A DNA stretch of 64,000 nt. It comes from Micromonospora sp. HNM0581 (GTDB lineage: Bacteria > Actinomycetota > Actinomycetes > Mycobacteriales > Micromonosporaceae). The stretch is taken from NCBI RefSeq assembly GCF_012726175.1, contig NZ_JAASAD010000012.1, positions 91,693-155,692 of the forward strand, in the 5' to 3' direction. A program made the position numbers and the translations under genes. The notes beneath the pieces are model-generated. The model had not been told where the DNA came from. It did not search any database and was given only the letters and a program-made list of their open reading frames with translations. This document shows, piece by piece, positions 9,801 through 19,400 of the stretch (the stretch's first letter is position 1; each line of letters opens with the position of its first letter).

Positions 9801-10709
9801 TCAGCCGGCGACACTCGGCGGGACCAGGTTGCCGTCGGCCCCGTAGGTCAGCACGAGTGGCCGGTAGCCCGGCGCTGCCGGGTCGACGGGGGGAGCGTCC
9901 CTGACGAGGAAGAACAGCCGTCCCGTCGGGTCGACCGGCTGGCCGTCGGGCTGGGTGACCGACGTACCGGCGACGGGCACCACGGCGTCGTACAGGTTGC
10001 CGTCGATCCGGACCATCCCGTCCGCGGTCGGGTTGAACGCCACCAGGTGCTGCCCGGAAGGTACCGGCCCGCCGTTCACGTAGGCGGCCGGGAAACTGAG
10101 CGACGTGGACGTGGCCGGGATGGCCGGCTCCGACGGCAACGCTCTCTCGCTGCGCTGGAACGTCGTGAGCTCGGACGACACGGCTTCGGACGGCGCGGCC
10201 TCCGCGGGTACGCCGACCGGCGCAGCCGCCAGGGGGAGGCTGCTGCGGGTCGGCTCCAGCCGGCGGAGGGTGTCCGACGGCGGCGGCCCGGTGCCGTCGT
10301 CCGGCTCGACGTGCACCGCCAGGGACCGGGTCGGCTGTAGCAGGGTCCTGGCCTGATCCGGGGGCGGTTCGGTCGGCCCGCAGAAGTCGGCGGCCATCCG
10401 GTGGCTCACGTCAGCGGCGTCGTCGTCTGCCACCTGGTAGGCGTGACCGAACTGGACGAGCCCTTCCGAGGTGTAGGCCAGCCGGCCCCTGACCCCGCCG
10501 ACCATCCCGTCCAGATGGTCCATGCCCGCCAGGAACCTGGTCGAGAAGGCCGTGCCCATTTCGTCGTCGCCCCAGGCGTCGGCGTACCGCAGGCGCAGGT
10601 CCTCCGTCTCGGTCAGGTAACCGTCGTAGATGTGGACGTGCTCGCCGTAGTTCCTGCCGGTCGAGACGACGCCGTCGGGGTCGACGTAGAGCCGGCCGCG
10701 GCGGGTCAT
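9801..10709 (-). CDS. WXG100-like ESX-associated protein
   Basis: A 302-residue protein. Its N-terminal 110 residues are helical with a W-G centre (YADAWGDDEMGTAF), like the helical hairpin of WXG100/EspC substrates. A Pro/Ser-rich middle (about 120-205) and a small beta-rich C-terminal domain follow. The ATG overlaps the stop of the YbaB-like gene by four bases (ATGA), and the giant toxin starts 12 bases downstream, so the three are one operon. It may be a co-secreted partner or a chaperone/adaptor of the giant toxin. The role is inferred from position; the exact family was not recognised. Confidence 0.65.
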   Translation of the reverse strand: MTRRGRLYVDPDGVVSTGRNYGEHVHIYDGYLTETEDLRLRYADAWGDDEMGTAFSTRFLAGMDHLDGMVGGVRGRLAYTSEGLVQFGHAYQVADDDAADVSHRMAADFCGPTEPPPDQARTLLQPTRSLAVHVEPDDGTGPPPSDTLRRLEPTRSSLPLAAAPVGVPAEAAPSEAVSSELTTFQRSERALPSEPAIPATSTSLSFPAAYVNGGPVPSGQHLVAFNPTADGMVRIDGNLYDAVVPVAGTSVTQPDGQPVDPTGRLFFLVRDAPPVDPAAPGYRPLVLTYGADGNLVPPSVAG

Positions 10710-11122
10710 CGCGGGGCCTGGCGCATACCCAGGATCTCGCGGACGCTGGTGGCGATGCGCGGCTCGGCCGGCAGGTAGGCGTCGGTGCCGGCGGTCCCGT
10801 CGACCAGTGCGCGGGCGTCCATTCCGGCCGGGAGCATCGGGGCGAGCACCTCGGCGGCCTGCGCCAGCACGGATTCCTTCGCGTCGGCGTAGGTGGCCAG
10901 GATGACCTCCCTCAGGTCGGTGGGGGTCATCCGTTTGTACGCCGAGGTCGGGAAGCGGATGTCGGTCAGTACGCCGCTCTGCCCGACGCTGACCGTAACC
11001 TCGCGCCGGGGTGACGTGGCGGTACCCGAGAGCGCCCGCATCCGCTGCTGCATCTCGGTCAGGCTGTTGCGCTGCCGCTGGTACTCCTCGAACAGGCTCT
11101 CGATACGCGCATTGGCGTCCAC
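10706..11122 (-). CDS. YbaB/EbfC-like protein (EspL-like)
   Basis: A 138-residue protein. The GTG at 11122 was chosen because GGGAGG lies just upstream and the text MDANARIESLFEEYQRQ then starts a typical long helix. The order helix, short beta hairpin (REVTVSVGQSGVLTDIRF), helix is the YbaB/EbfC nucleoid-associated fold. Small YbaB-like proteins such as EspL accompany mycobacterial ESX-1 and act in the cytosol on substrate stability; a comparable role here is inferred. It is the first gene of the minus-strand operon that ends in the giant toxin. A second YbaB-like gene closes the plus-strand operon at 29262. Confidence 0.8.
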   Translation of the reverse strand: MDANARIESLFEEYQRQRNSLTEMQQRMRALSGTATSPRREVTVSVGQSGVLTDIRFPTSAYKRMTPTDLREVILATYADAKESVLAQAAEVLAPMLPAGMDARALVDGTAGTDAYLPAEPRIATSVREILGMRQAPR

Positions 11123-11408
11123 TGTCTGCCTCCCTCCGTATCGGCCTCCCAGTGAAGGAGCCGATGCCGGGCCGGCGGAAGTCCCACCACGCTGAGGGGG
11201 CAGAAAGGGGCAGTAGGTCTTCCCGGGTATCTGCGCGCAGGCCGTTGCGGAAGAGCGAGTGAGTGCAGTCCTGTCCGACTTTCGTGCATCACCGCGGGTC
11301 GCCGCTGTCGCAGCCGCTCCCGGTCTGGAAAGACTCCTGTCGGCCCGTGATGGGCCACCCGCCCGCGAGGCGACGTGACCGGCGGTACCGGACGTGAGGA
11401 GTTCCACC
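11123..11408. promoter_or_regulatory. Divergent intergenic region of the secretion locus
   Basis: These 286 bases separate the minus-strand toxin operon from the plus-strand WXG100/Ecc operon, so promoters for both should lie here. No gene was found. I could not assign -35/-10 boxes or a clear operator by eye. GAGGAG just before 11409 is the ribosome binding site of the first WXG100 gene. Confidence 0.5.
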
Positions 11409-11729
11409 ATGACGATGCCCCAGGTGCAGACGACCGAGGAGGGCATGCGGCGTGCTGCCCAGGAGTTCTCGGACAAGGCGACCGAGTTCACCGGTTCGCT
11501 GCAGGCGGTGAACGGCCAGATGGGGGTCCTGCAGGCCTCCTGGACCGGCCAGGCTTCGGCGAACTTCAACCAGGCGATGGACAGCTGGGAGGCTGCCTTC
11601 GGCAAGGTGATCAACGAACTGGTCACGATGCTCGACGTCATGGGTGTCACCACGACGGGCTACCGGGACGCCGAGGACACGGCGGCCAGCACCGCCTCCT
11701 CCTTCGGCTCCGCACTGCCCGGCGTCTGA
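11409..11729 (+). CDS. WXG100 family protein (ESAT-6/CFP-10-like), first of pair
   Basis: A 106-residue protein. The ATG at 11409 is preceded by GAGGAG at good spacing. The central SWTG (in LQASWTGQASANFNQAM) is the W-x-G turn between two amphipathic helices, and length and position match the family. Such proteins are small secreted substrates of type VII systems and usually form a heterodimer with the neighbouring WXG100, one partner carrying a C-terminal signal read by EccC. It lies 32 bases before the second WXG100 gene and leads the plus-strand operon. Confidence 0.93.
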   Translation: MTMPQVQTTEEGMRRAAQEFSDKATEFTGSLQAVNGQMGVLQASWTGQASANFNQAMDSWEAAFGKVINELVTMLDVMGVTTTGYRDAEDTAASTASSFGSALPGV

Positions 11730-11761
11730 GCCGGCGACCAGCGCCCTGAGAAAGGACCGAC

Positions 11762-12064
11762 ATGTCGAACTACTCGTTCAACTTCCAGCAGGCTGACGCC
11801 GTCCTCCACGACATGAACCAGATCAATGTGCGCATCAAGTCGGCTCTCGCGCAGATGGAGCAGACGGTCGAGGCGAGCCTCGCCGAATGGACCGGTGCCG
11901 CGCAGCAGCAGTACTACGCGTCGAAGGCGGTGTGGAACCAGTCGGCGGATCAGATGACGGTGCATCTGGACCGCGCACGGGCCACGCTGTACCAGATCTC
12001 CGACAACTACGGAACGACCGAGCAGCGCCACGCGATGATCTGGAACGACGTCCGCGGCGGCTGA
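11762..12064 (+). CDS. WXG100 family protein, second of pair
   Basis: A 100-residue protein with EWTG at the helix-helix turn (LAEWTGAAQQQYYASKAVW), the standard WXG100 layout. GAAAGGA lies upstream of the ATG. It is the likely heterodimer partner of the protein encoded at 11409. The tail after the second helix (TEQRHAMIWNDVRGG) has no strict YxxxD/E motif that I can see. Confidence 0.93.
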   Translation: MSNYSFNFQQADAVLHDMNQINVRIKSALAQMEQTVEASLAEWTGAAQQQYYASKAVWNQSADQMTVHLDRARATLYQISDNYGTTEQRHAMIWNDVRGG

Positions 12065-12153
12065 GTCGGCGTACCTCGGCTGCCGTGTCGCGTGTCGGCG
12101 CGGCAGCCGATTCCCTTCCTTGAGTGCGGGGCCCCGACAACGGAGACGATCTG

Positions 12154-12951
12154 ATGGGCATCGACTACAGCCACCCGAACATCGAAGCACTGGACGCGCT
12201 CGGGATCCTGTCGGAGTACGACCAGGAACACGGACAGGAGGTCGGCTGGGCGCGGTCGGTCATCCAGCAGTACTGGAGGGTCGACTTCACGCTGGTCTCG
12301 GGAACCGGCGGACAGCTTCCGGTCATGGTCCCCGTGTGGGACGAGGAGGAGCGGGCGCTCATCGACTGGTTCGAGGCCGAGGTCGTCGACCAGTGGGACA
12401 CCGTCGTCCCGAACATTTTGGACGATCAGGTCGGTATCGACGGCTACAACGAGGACGACCCGAAATACGAACTCGACACGACCGTCGAACACCCTGAGGA
12501 CAGCGAATACTCGGGTGGGGACAATCCCAACCACGAACTGTCGGTCAGCACCGAGGCCCTGCGTCACATGGCCAACCAGATCGACCGGGTCGTCGGGCTG
12601 ACCGACGGTACGAACATCCTCCTGACGGTGCGGAACCAGCTGGCCGAGCTGAACATGTTGCCCGGTGGTTTCGCCAAGGCGGAGGTGCTGCGCCAACGTA
12701 TCGAAGGGGTCAGCGCGGACGACGCGGGTCTGCGCGGCGACGTCATGGGAATGCTGCTGGCCACCCACGGGGCGTTGGTCGCGGTCAAGGAGGGCCTTCT
12801 CCAGATCGCGGACGGTTACGACGACGCCGAGGAATTCAACGACATGACCGCCAGTTCCCTGCGTGAACAGATGGGCTCCGCGTGGGTCAAGATCGAAGGT
12901 CTTTCCGAGTACGGGGCCAGCAGCAGCACCAACACCGGCGGAGACCAGTAG
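12154..12951 (+). CDS. ESX-associated helical protein (WXG/EspC-like C-terminal half)
   Basis: A 265-residue protein. I prefer ATG 12154, with GGAG eight bases upstream, over the in-frame GTG at 12124. Residues 1-125 are acidic and of unknown fold. From about residue 130 (ELSVSTEALRHMANQIDRVV) it has two long helices ending in a region (MTASSLREQMGSAWVKIE) like the helical domain of EspC/WXG-type substrates. It lies between the WXG100 pair and the PPE-like gene, so it is probably a substrate or substrate adaptor. No enzymatic motif was seen. Confidence 0.6.
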   Translation: MGIDYSHPNIEALDALGILSEYDQEHGQEVGWARSVIQQYWRVDFTLVSGTGGQLPVMVPVWDEEERALIDWFEAEVVDQWDTVVPNILDDQVGIDGYNEDDPKYELDTTVEHPEDSEYSGGDNPNHELSVSTEALRHMANQIDRVVGLTDGTNILLTVRNQLAELNMLPGGFAKAEVLRQRIEGVSADDAGLRGDVMGMLLATHGALVAVKEGLLQIADGYDDAEEFNDMTASSLREQMGSAWVKIEGLSEYGASSSTNTGGDQ

Positions 12952-13010
12952 TACCCGTACGAGCTGCCCGATTGCTGGTTGATCGTGAGTAGGACGGAAT
13001 AGAGGCGGGC

Positions 13011-16000
13011 GTGGGGGACAACGAGAACGAAGAGAACAACCCCTGGAGGAGGGGGGTGGAGGAGGAGGCGACCTTCCGGCCCGCGGTCATCGACACCTCG
13101 AACCTCCTCGACTACCAGCAGTGGGCTGAGGAGGAGCGCGGCTGGCGCAAGCTGCTCGCATCGGTGGACGGTGGTGCGGCCCTGGAGACCGAGGAGGGCC
13201 GGGCCGAAGCCGCGAGGCTGGTCAGCGCGCAGTCGGTGATGGACGCCTCGACGGCGTTCTACAACGCCCAGGAAACGTTGATCTGGCTGGAGGACTTCAT
13301 CCGTCGCCAGGCCGAGGCCATCGCCGGCCCGGAGCGAGCCTGGCAGGGGGCCGCCGCCGACGCGTTCCTGGCGAAGATGCAGTACTTCGCTGACTGGCTG
13401 GGCAGCCAGGCGGAGCGCATCGCCGGTGTAGCCGGCACCAACCACATCAACTCGGTGCCCCACCAACTGCTCAACAGCGCCAACTACCTGGCCTGGGCCC
13501 AGTACGCGATCAAGAAGCTCGACTACGACTGGGCGACCATCGCAAGGGAGAGCGGGGTCGAGCCCAGCGGAAAGCTGGTGCCGATCAGCGGTACGGCGTT
13601 CGAGAAGCCGATGGCCCGGCAGATGGCACAGGTCGTCGGCACCCTGGCCGACCAGTACAACTTCACCTATGACGCGGTGACTCCACCGGGCGGGACCGGC
13701 GAGCCGGACATCCCGGAGCCGACGATGCCGACCACGCCGCAGTTGACGACGCCGCCTCCCCTGACCACGCCGCCGCCCCCGACGACGCCGCCGCCCCCGA
13801 CGATCCCGCCGCCGGATGTGACGCCGCCACCAACGAACGGGCCTCCGGAGGTGACGCCTCCGCCGACGGTCCCGCCGCCGGATGTGACGCCGCCTCCCCA
13901 GGTGACACCGCCGGGTGTGGTGCCGCCACCGGTGGTGGCACCCCCGGGCACTCCGCCGCCGGCGCAGGGTCCGCCCGACCCGGATGGGGGGCTCTCGCCT
14001 CCGCAGGTGGTGCCACCGCCGACCTCCCACAACTCCACGGTGCCGGTACCGCCAGACCTCGCTCCCGCGCCGCCCATCGTCACTCCCGCCCCGGTCGGCG
14101 GCCTGCCGGGCTTCGACAGTCCACCCACCGACGGGTCCGGCGTCGACCAGCCCCCCGGTGGTGTCGTTCCGCCGCCGGTCACACCCCCACCGGTCGTTCC
14201 GCCGCCGGTCGCAGCGCCACCCGTCGTTCCCCCGGTCGTTGCTCTGCCTCCTGCGAACGGCGGGACCAGCCAGCCGCCGGAAACGGATTCACCGGATTCC
14301 GGCGGTGCTGTCCAGCCCCCGGTGATGCCTGATGCGCCGGCCTCGCCGGACCTGCCGGACGTCCCTGCGCCGCCGCTGGCACCGGACGTGCCGGCGGTTC
14401 CCGAAGTCCCGGGTTCGTCGGGACCGGGTGCGCCGGACGCGCCGGGCGCGCCGGCTGCGCCGGCTGTTCCGGAGCTGCCGGTGGTGCCAGGTGCGCCGGA
14501 GGTTCCTGGTGCACCGGTGGTGCCGGAGGTTCCTGGTGCACCGGTGGTGCCGGCGGTTCCTGGTGTGCCGGGTGTTCCGCCGATGGTTCCGCCGATGGTT
14601 CCGCCGGGTGCTGGTGGTCCGGGTGGTGGTGGGCAGTTGCCTGAGGTGCCGGATTCGGGTGGTCTGGTGGAGGGGGATCCGGGGGATTGGCAGCCGGTGG
14701 TTCCGGGGGCTCCGGTGCCGGACGCGCCGTCGGGTGTGGGTTCTGGTGGTGCTGGTCTGGGTCCGGATGTGCCGGCTGTTCCGGAGCTGCCGGTGGTGCC
14801 AGGTGCGCCGGAGGTTCCTGGTGCACCGATGGTGCCGGCGGTTCCTGGTGCACCGGGTGTTCCGCCGATGGTTCCGCCGATGATGCCGCCCGGTGCTCCC
14901 GGACCGGGCGGGACGAACGGTGCGCCCCTTCCCGACCTGCCGGACGCCAACGGGCTCGTCACCGGTGACGAGGGTAACTGGCTGGGAAGCGGGGGCGAGG
15001 CGGACGGTCCGGCCGCGCCGGACGGCACCGCCGCGGGCGGTCCGGGCCTGGGCGCCCAGCCGGTCGGCACCCCGCCTCCGGACATGAGCACCCTGCCTCC
15101 GGGCGCGGGCAACCCACCGACGGACGTGGGCACCCCGCCGTACACCGGAATGGCCCCGCCGTTCGCCGGGATGCCGGGCGTGCCCGGCCCTGCGGGGACT
15201 CCAGGCGGTGGTGGCCCGAGCATGCCGGAAACCCCGGACGCGCAGGGCCTGATCGGAGCCGACCCGGGCAACTGGCACCCGTCGGGTAGCGGTGTCGACC
15301 TGCCCGGTGCCCCGGCGGGCGCCGAACCCGGGGGACCGGGGCTGACCGGTCCCGGCGTGCCCGCCCCGGCCGACGCGGCGGTTGACGTGCCGGCTGCGGA
15401 CGTCCGCGAACCCGGGATGCCGGAATGGTCCGGGGTACCTGGCGTGTCCCTACCGGCCGTACCGGCCCAGCCAGCGGGACCGGCCGGTGGCGGCGCTGCC
15501 GTGCCGGAGCGGCCCGTCGCAGGTGGCCTCGTCGGCGCGGACGGCGCGGACTGGCTGCCACCCGGTGAACCGCAGCCCGGCGAACCGCATTCCGGTGAGC
15601 CGATCGCCCGAAGCGGGACGCCTTCGGCCGGAGTGGGCCTCGTCGCACCTGTGGAGCCTGCGCAGCCCCCACCCGTGGTGGCCGTTGCCGGGCTGGCCGC
15701 CGCAGCGTCCCTCGCGGCAGCGGCCACCGCAGAGGCCGGGTCGGGGCCGAACCGTAGCGCCCCGGCCGTACCGGGGACGAACCCCGGCACCCCGGTCCGG
15801 GCGGTCAGCCCGCCGACGCCACCGGTGGCCCGGGAAACGGCGGTTCCGGTCGAACACCGTGGCCCTGTCCTCGGCCCGCTCAGCCAGTCCGAGGACGACC
15901 GGGAGGACCCGGACCGGCCCGAGGCAGCCGAACTGCTGACCGAGCAGGCCGCGACCTGGGCGACCGAGGACCCGGACGCCGACGCACCGACCGGCGACGA

Positions 16001-16121
16001 GTTCGTACCGGTGATCCTGCCGGACGACGAGCAGACCGACATGACCGGCTGGGACGATGCCGCGCCGTCCTGGTTGGACGGAAGCGCTGGCGAGCGAGAT
16101 CGGCGGGCGGACGATGACTGA
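13011..16121 (+). CDS. PPE-like ESX protein with long Pro-rich repeat tail
   Basis: A 1036-residue protein starting at a GTG preceded by GAGGCGGG. Residues 1-220 are helical and contain a W-x-G turn (RAWQGAAADAFLAKMQYFADW), like the helical domain of PPE/WXG substrates. From about 225 to 950 the protein is a Pro/Val/Gly/Ala-rich tail. Four copies of a motif of the form P-x-x-x-GL(V/I)-x-x-D-x-x-x-W punctuate the tail at roughly 95-residue spacing. The last 90 residues are acidic. It could be a secreted or cell-wall-spanning substrate. It overlaps the next gene by 8 bases. Strong compositional bias gives a long open frame on the opposite strand, which is a shadow. Confidence 0.8.
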   Translation: MGDNENEENNPWRRGVEEEATFRPAVIDTSNLLDYQQWAEEERGWRKLLASVDGGAALETEEGRAEAARLVSAQSVMDASTAFYNAQETLIWLEDFIRRQAEAIAGPERAWQGAAADAFLAKMQYFADWLGSQAERIAGVAGTNHINSVPHQLLNSANYLAWAQYAIKKLDYDWATIARESGVEPSGKLVPISGTAFEKPMARQMAQVVGTLADQYNFTYDAVTPPGGTGEPDIPEPTMPTTPQLTTPPPLTTPPPPTTPPPPTIPPPDVTPPPTNGPPEVTPPPTVPPPDVTPPPQVTPPGVVPPPVVAPPGTPPPAQGPPDPDGGLSPPQVVPPPTSHNSTVPVPPDLAPAPPIVTPAPVGGLPGFDSPPTDGSGVDQPPGGVVPPPVTPPPVVPPPVAAPPVVPPVVALPPANGGTSQPPETDSPDSGGAVQPPVMPDAPASPDLPDVPAPPLAPDVPAVPEVPGSSGPGAPDAPGAPAAPAVPELPVVPGAPEVPGAPVVPEVPGAPVVPAVPGVPGVPPMVPPMVPPGAGGPGGGGQLPEVPDSGGLVEGDPGDWQPVVPGAPVPDAPSGVGSGGAGLGPDVPAVPELPVVPGAPEVPGAPMVPAVPGAPGVPPMVPPMMPPGAPGPGGTNGAPLPDLPDANGLVTGDEGNWLGSGGEADGPAAPDGTAAGGPGLGAQPVGTPPPDMSTLPPGAGNPPTDVGTPPYTGMAPPFAGMPGVPGPAGTPGGGGPSMPETPDAQGLIGADPGNWHPSGSGVDLPGAPAGAEPGGPGLTGPGVPAPADAAVDVPAADVREPGMPEWSGVPGVSLPAVPAQPAGPAGGGAAVPERPVAGGLVGADGADWLPPGEPQPGEPHSGEPIARSGTPSAGVGLVAPVEPAQPPPVVAVAGLAAAASLAAAATAEAGSGPNRSAPAVPGTNPGTPVRAVSPPTPPVARETAVPVEHRGPVLGPLSQSEDDREDPDRPEAAELLTEQAATWATEDPDADAPTGDEFVPVILPDDEQTDMTGWDDAAPSWLDGSAGERDRRADDD
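14640..15560 (+). repeat. Four spaced copies of a GL-x-x-D-x-x-x-W motif
   Basis: Within the PPE-like tail, four segments align: PDSGGLVEGDPGDWQP (about 14645), PDANGLVTGDEGNWLG (about 14935), PDAQGLIGADPGNWHP (about 15225) and PVAGGLVGADGADWLP (about 15505). The first two lie in a longer duplication of about 312 bases that starts near 14462 and 14774 and shares PAVPELPVVPGAPEVPGAP. The spacing of the motif copies is nearly constant. Confidence 0.85.
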
Positions 16122-16461
16122 GCACGTGGCCGGACGGGCGGTGTGGCGGCGGACGGCCACCGGACCCCGGACTGCGGACGAGGACGAGCGGCTGAGTTGC
16201 GGTGGGCGGGAACCCACCGTCGAGGAGCGGTACCTGATCATGCGGGAGCGTCGGCTGGCCCGCAAGGCCGAGGAACGCGCGCGGGCCGAGGCCGAGGCGC
16301 GCACGGTCGGACCGGCCTCCCAGCGTCGGTCCGACGACGACGAGGAGGACGACCTCAAGGCCGCCGAGCGGTTCCGCAACGACCGGTACGCGGTCGAACT
16401 GCTCCACCAGGACGATGCCGCCTGGACCGGCGGCGGCGCCGGCCCGGGGGTGCTCGGATGA
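16114..16461 (+). CDS. Small charged protein upstream of EccC
   Basis: A 115-residue hydrophilic protein. The ATG at 16114 overlaps the end of the PPE-like gene by 8 bases, and its stop overlaps the EccC start (ATGA). It has a highly charged central helix (LIMRERRLARKAEERARAEA) and an acidic patch (RRSDDDEEDD). No membrane segment or known motif is visible. Translational coupling on both sides suggests a role tied to EccC, but the function is unknown. Confidence 0.7.
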   Translation: MTEHVAGRAVWRRTATGPRTADEDERLSCGGREPTVEERYLIMRERRLARKAEERARAEAEARTVGPASQRRSDDDEEDDLKAAERFRNDRYAVELLHQDDAAWTGGGAGPGVLG

Positions 16462-19400
16462 GTACGGTCACCGTCAAGCGCCCGCCGCGGGCGGCCGGTC
16501 CGGACGCGCCCGAGGGCCGCCTCGACCTACAGGAGCCGCCGCTGATGGCGGAGGAGGCGCCGCTGGACTTCCGGTCGTTCGCGATGATCGTGCCGATGGG
16601 CCTCGGCATGGGCGCGATGATGGCCATGTTCGGGCTGTTCAGCCGCTCACCCATCATGTACGTCATGGGCGGTGCGATGGCCGCCGGCATGTTGCTGATG
16701 GGGGTCATGCAGATCGGCCGGGCCGCCGCCGACCGCAAGCGCAAGATGCGCGGGGAACGCCGCGACTTCCTGCGCTACATCGGCCAGCTGCGCCGGCGTG
16801 CCCGCGCCGCGGCGGACCAGCAACGGCAGTACGTGCTCTGGAACAATCCGCAGCCGAGTTGGCTGTGGTCGGTGGCGATGAGCAGCCGGCTGTGGGAACG
16901 GCGGCCCAGCCACGACGACTTCGGCCGGGTACGGATCGGAATCGGCCGGCAGAACGCCATGCTCGAACTGAGCCCGCCGTCGACGAAACCGATCGAGGAC
17001 CTGGAGCCGCTGTCGTCCATCTCGCTGCGACGGTTCTCCGAGGCGTACCGGACGGTCTCCGGTATCCCGATCTCGGTGGGGCTGCGCAGCTTCACCAGCA
17101 TCGAGTTCGAGGGCGATGCGGAGTCCGCGGTCGACCTGGCCCGGGCGATGGTGGCGCAGCTGGTGACGTTCCACGCGCCGGACGAGTTGCGGGTGGCGGT
17201 GCTCGCCGAGGAGGTGCACCGTGACCCGTGGGACTGGATCAAGTGGTTGCCGCACAACGCGCACCCCACCGCGTACGACTCGGCTGGGCCGGTGCGCTTG
17301 TTCTCCGGCCGGTACGAGGAGCTGATGGACCTGCTCGGCCCCGAGGTCGGCGACCGAGGTGACCACGACCGGGCGGCCCGACCGTCGGCCGTCGAACCGT
17401 TCCTGGTGATCGTGGCCCATCTGGTCGAGCTGCCGGAGAGCGCCCGTCTACTGGGTGCCGGGATCCGCAACGTGGTGCTGCTCGACCTGACCGGGGGAAT
17501 GCCGGGCGGCCCGAAGGTACTGCGCCTGTCGATGACGGACGACCAGGTCTCGTATCCGGCTGGGGAGAGCACCGGCACGGCGCAGCGAGACAGCCTGGAC
17601 GTGGCGGCGAGCGAGGCCCTGGCCCGGATCATCGCGCCGAAGCGGACCAGCGGCACCCTCGACGTGGTCGACGAGCCGATGGAGTCCAGCTTCGAGCTGA
17701 CCACACTGCTCGGCATCCGCGACGCCTACACCATCGACGTACCGGCGTTGTGGCGGACCCGGCAGCCGCAGCGTAACCGGCTCACCGTGCCGATCGGGGT
17801 CACCGAGGACGGCGAGGTCATCGAGTTGGACCTGAAGGAGTCGGCGCAGGGCGGGATGGGCCCGCACGGGCTGCTCATCGGGGCGACCGGGTCCGGCAAG
17901 TCGGAGCTGCTTCGGACGCTGGTCTGTGCGCTTGCCGCCACGCACAGCTCGGAGATTCTCAACCTGGTGTTGGTCGACTTCAAAGGCGGCGCGACCTTCC
18001 TCGGCATGGAGCGGCTGCCGCACACCTCGGCGGTGATCACCAACCTGGCCGACGAACTGCCGCTGGTCGACCGGATGCAGGACGCGCTCAACGGCGAGAT
18101 GACCCGCCGTCAGGAGGCCCTGCGGGCCAGCGGGTACGCCTCGCTGTTCGACTACGAGAAGGCCCGGGCCGCTGGGGTCCAGCTGGTGCCGTTCCCGGTG
18201 CTGTTGATCGTCGTGGACGAGTTCAGTGAGTTGCTCTCCAGCAAGAGCGAGTTCATGGACCTGTTCGTCTCGATCGGCCGGCTCGGCCGCAGCCTCGGGG
18301 TGCACCTGCTGCTCGCGTCGCAGCGCCTCGACGAGGGCCGGATCAACCGGGTCGAGGGGCACCTGTCGTACCGGATCGCGTTGCGTACCTTCTCGTCGAT
18401 GGAGTCCCGGTCGGTGATCGGGGTCGGCAAGGCGTACGAACTGCCGCCCGAACCGGGCAACGGCTACCTCCGACTGGACACCACCAACCTGGTCCGGTTC
18501 AAGTCGGCGTACGTCTCCGGCCCGTACACCGGAGCGGGGGCGGTGCGGGAACGCCGCGACGACGAGCCGGTCCCGCTGCGTGTTGTCGAGTTCACCGGCC
18601 GGCAGGTCGACGCCCGGCACGACCCTGGCCGCGAGCAGCCGATCGTCGCCGAGCCGACCGAGGTGGCAGACGAGGCCGAGGCGGCGACCGGGCCGACCCT
18701 GGCCGAGGTGTTGCTCGACCGGCTGGCCGGGGCGGGGCCACCGGCCCGGCAGGTCTGGCTTCCGCCACTGTCGACCGCGCCGAGCCTCGACGCGTTGCTG
18801 CCGAGCGTGGTGCCGGACCCGGCACGTGGGATGACCGTGGACGACCCGGACGCGCAGGGCCGGCTGCGGGTACCGGTCGGTGTGGTGGACCGACCGCAGG
18901 ACCAGCTCCGCGAGTTGCTGACCGTCGAGCTTGGCGGGGCCGACGGGCACGTGGGTATCGCCGGTGCACCGCAGAGCGGCAAGTCGACGCTGCTGCGCAG
19001 CCTGCTGCTGGGGCTCGCGTTCACCAACACACCGCAGGAGGTGCAGTTCTACGGGTTGGACTTCGGTGGCGGTGGGCTGTCGTCGGTCGCCGGCCTGCCG
19101 CACATCGGTTCGATCGCCACCCGGATGGAGCGGGACCGGGTGGTCCGCACGATCCAGGAGATCGGGCAGGTCATGGAGCGGCGGGAAGCCGAGTTCGCGG
19201 CGCGTGGACTGGACTCGATGCAGAGCTACCTGGCGGCTCGCGCACGCGGTGACATCGACGACCCGTTCGGGCACGTCTTCCTGGTCATCGACGGCTACTA
19301 CACGATGAAGCAGGACTTCACCGAGCTGGACAGCCGGTTCCAGGAACTCGTCTCGCGGGGGCTGTCCTTCGGCATCCACGTGATCATCACGGCGACCCGC

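Noticed and set aside
13667..16042. 791-codon minus-strand frame
   Set aside because: Antisense of the Pro-rich PPE-like tail; low-complexity Gly/Thr/Ser text is what reversed Pro/Val/Ala codons give.
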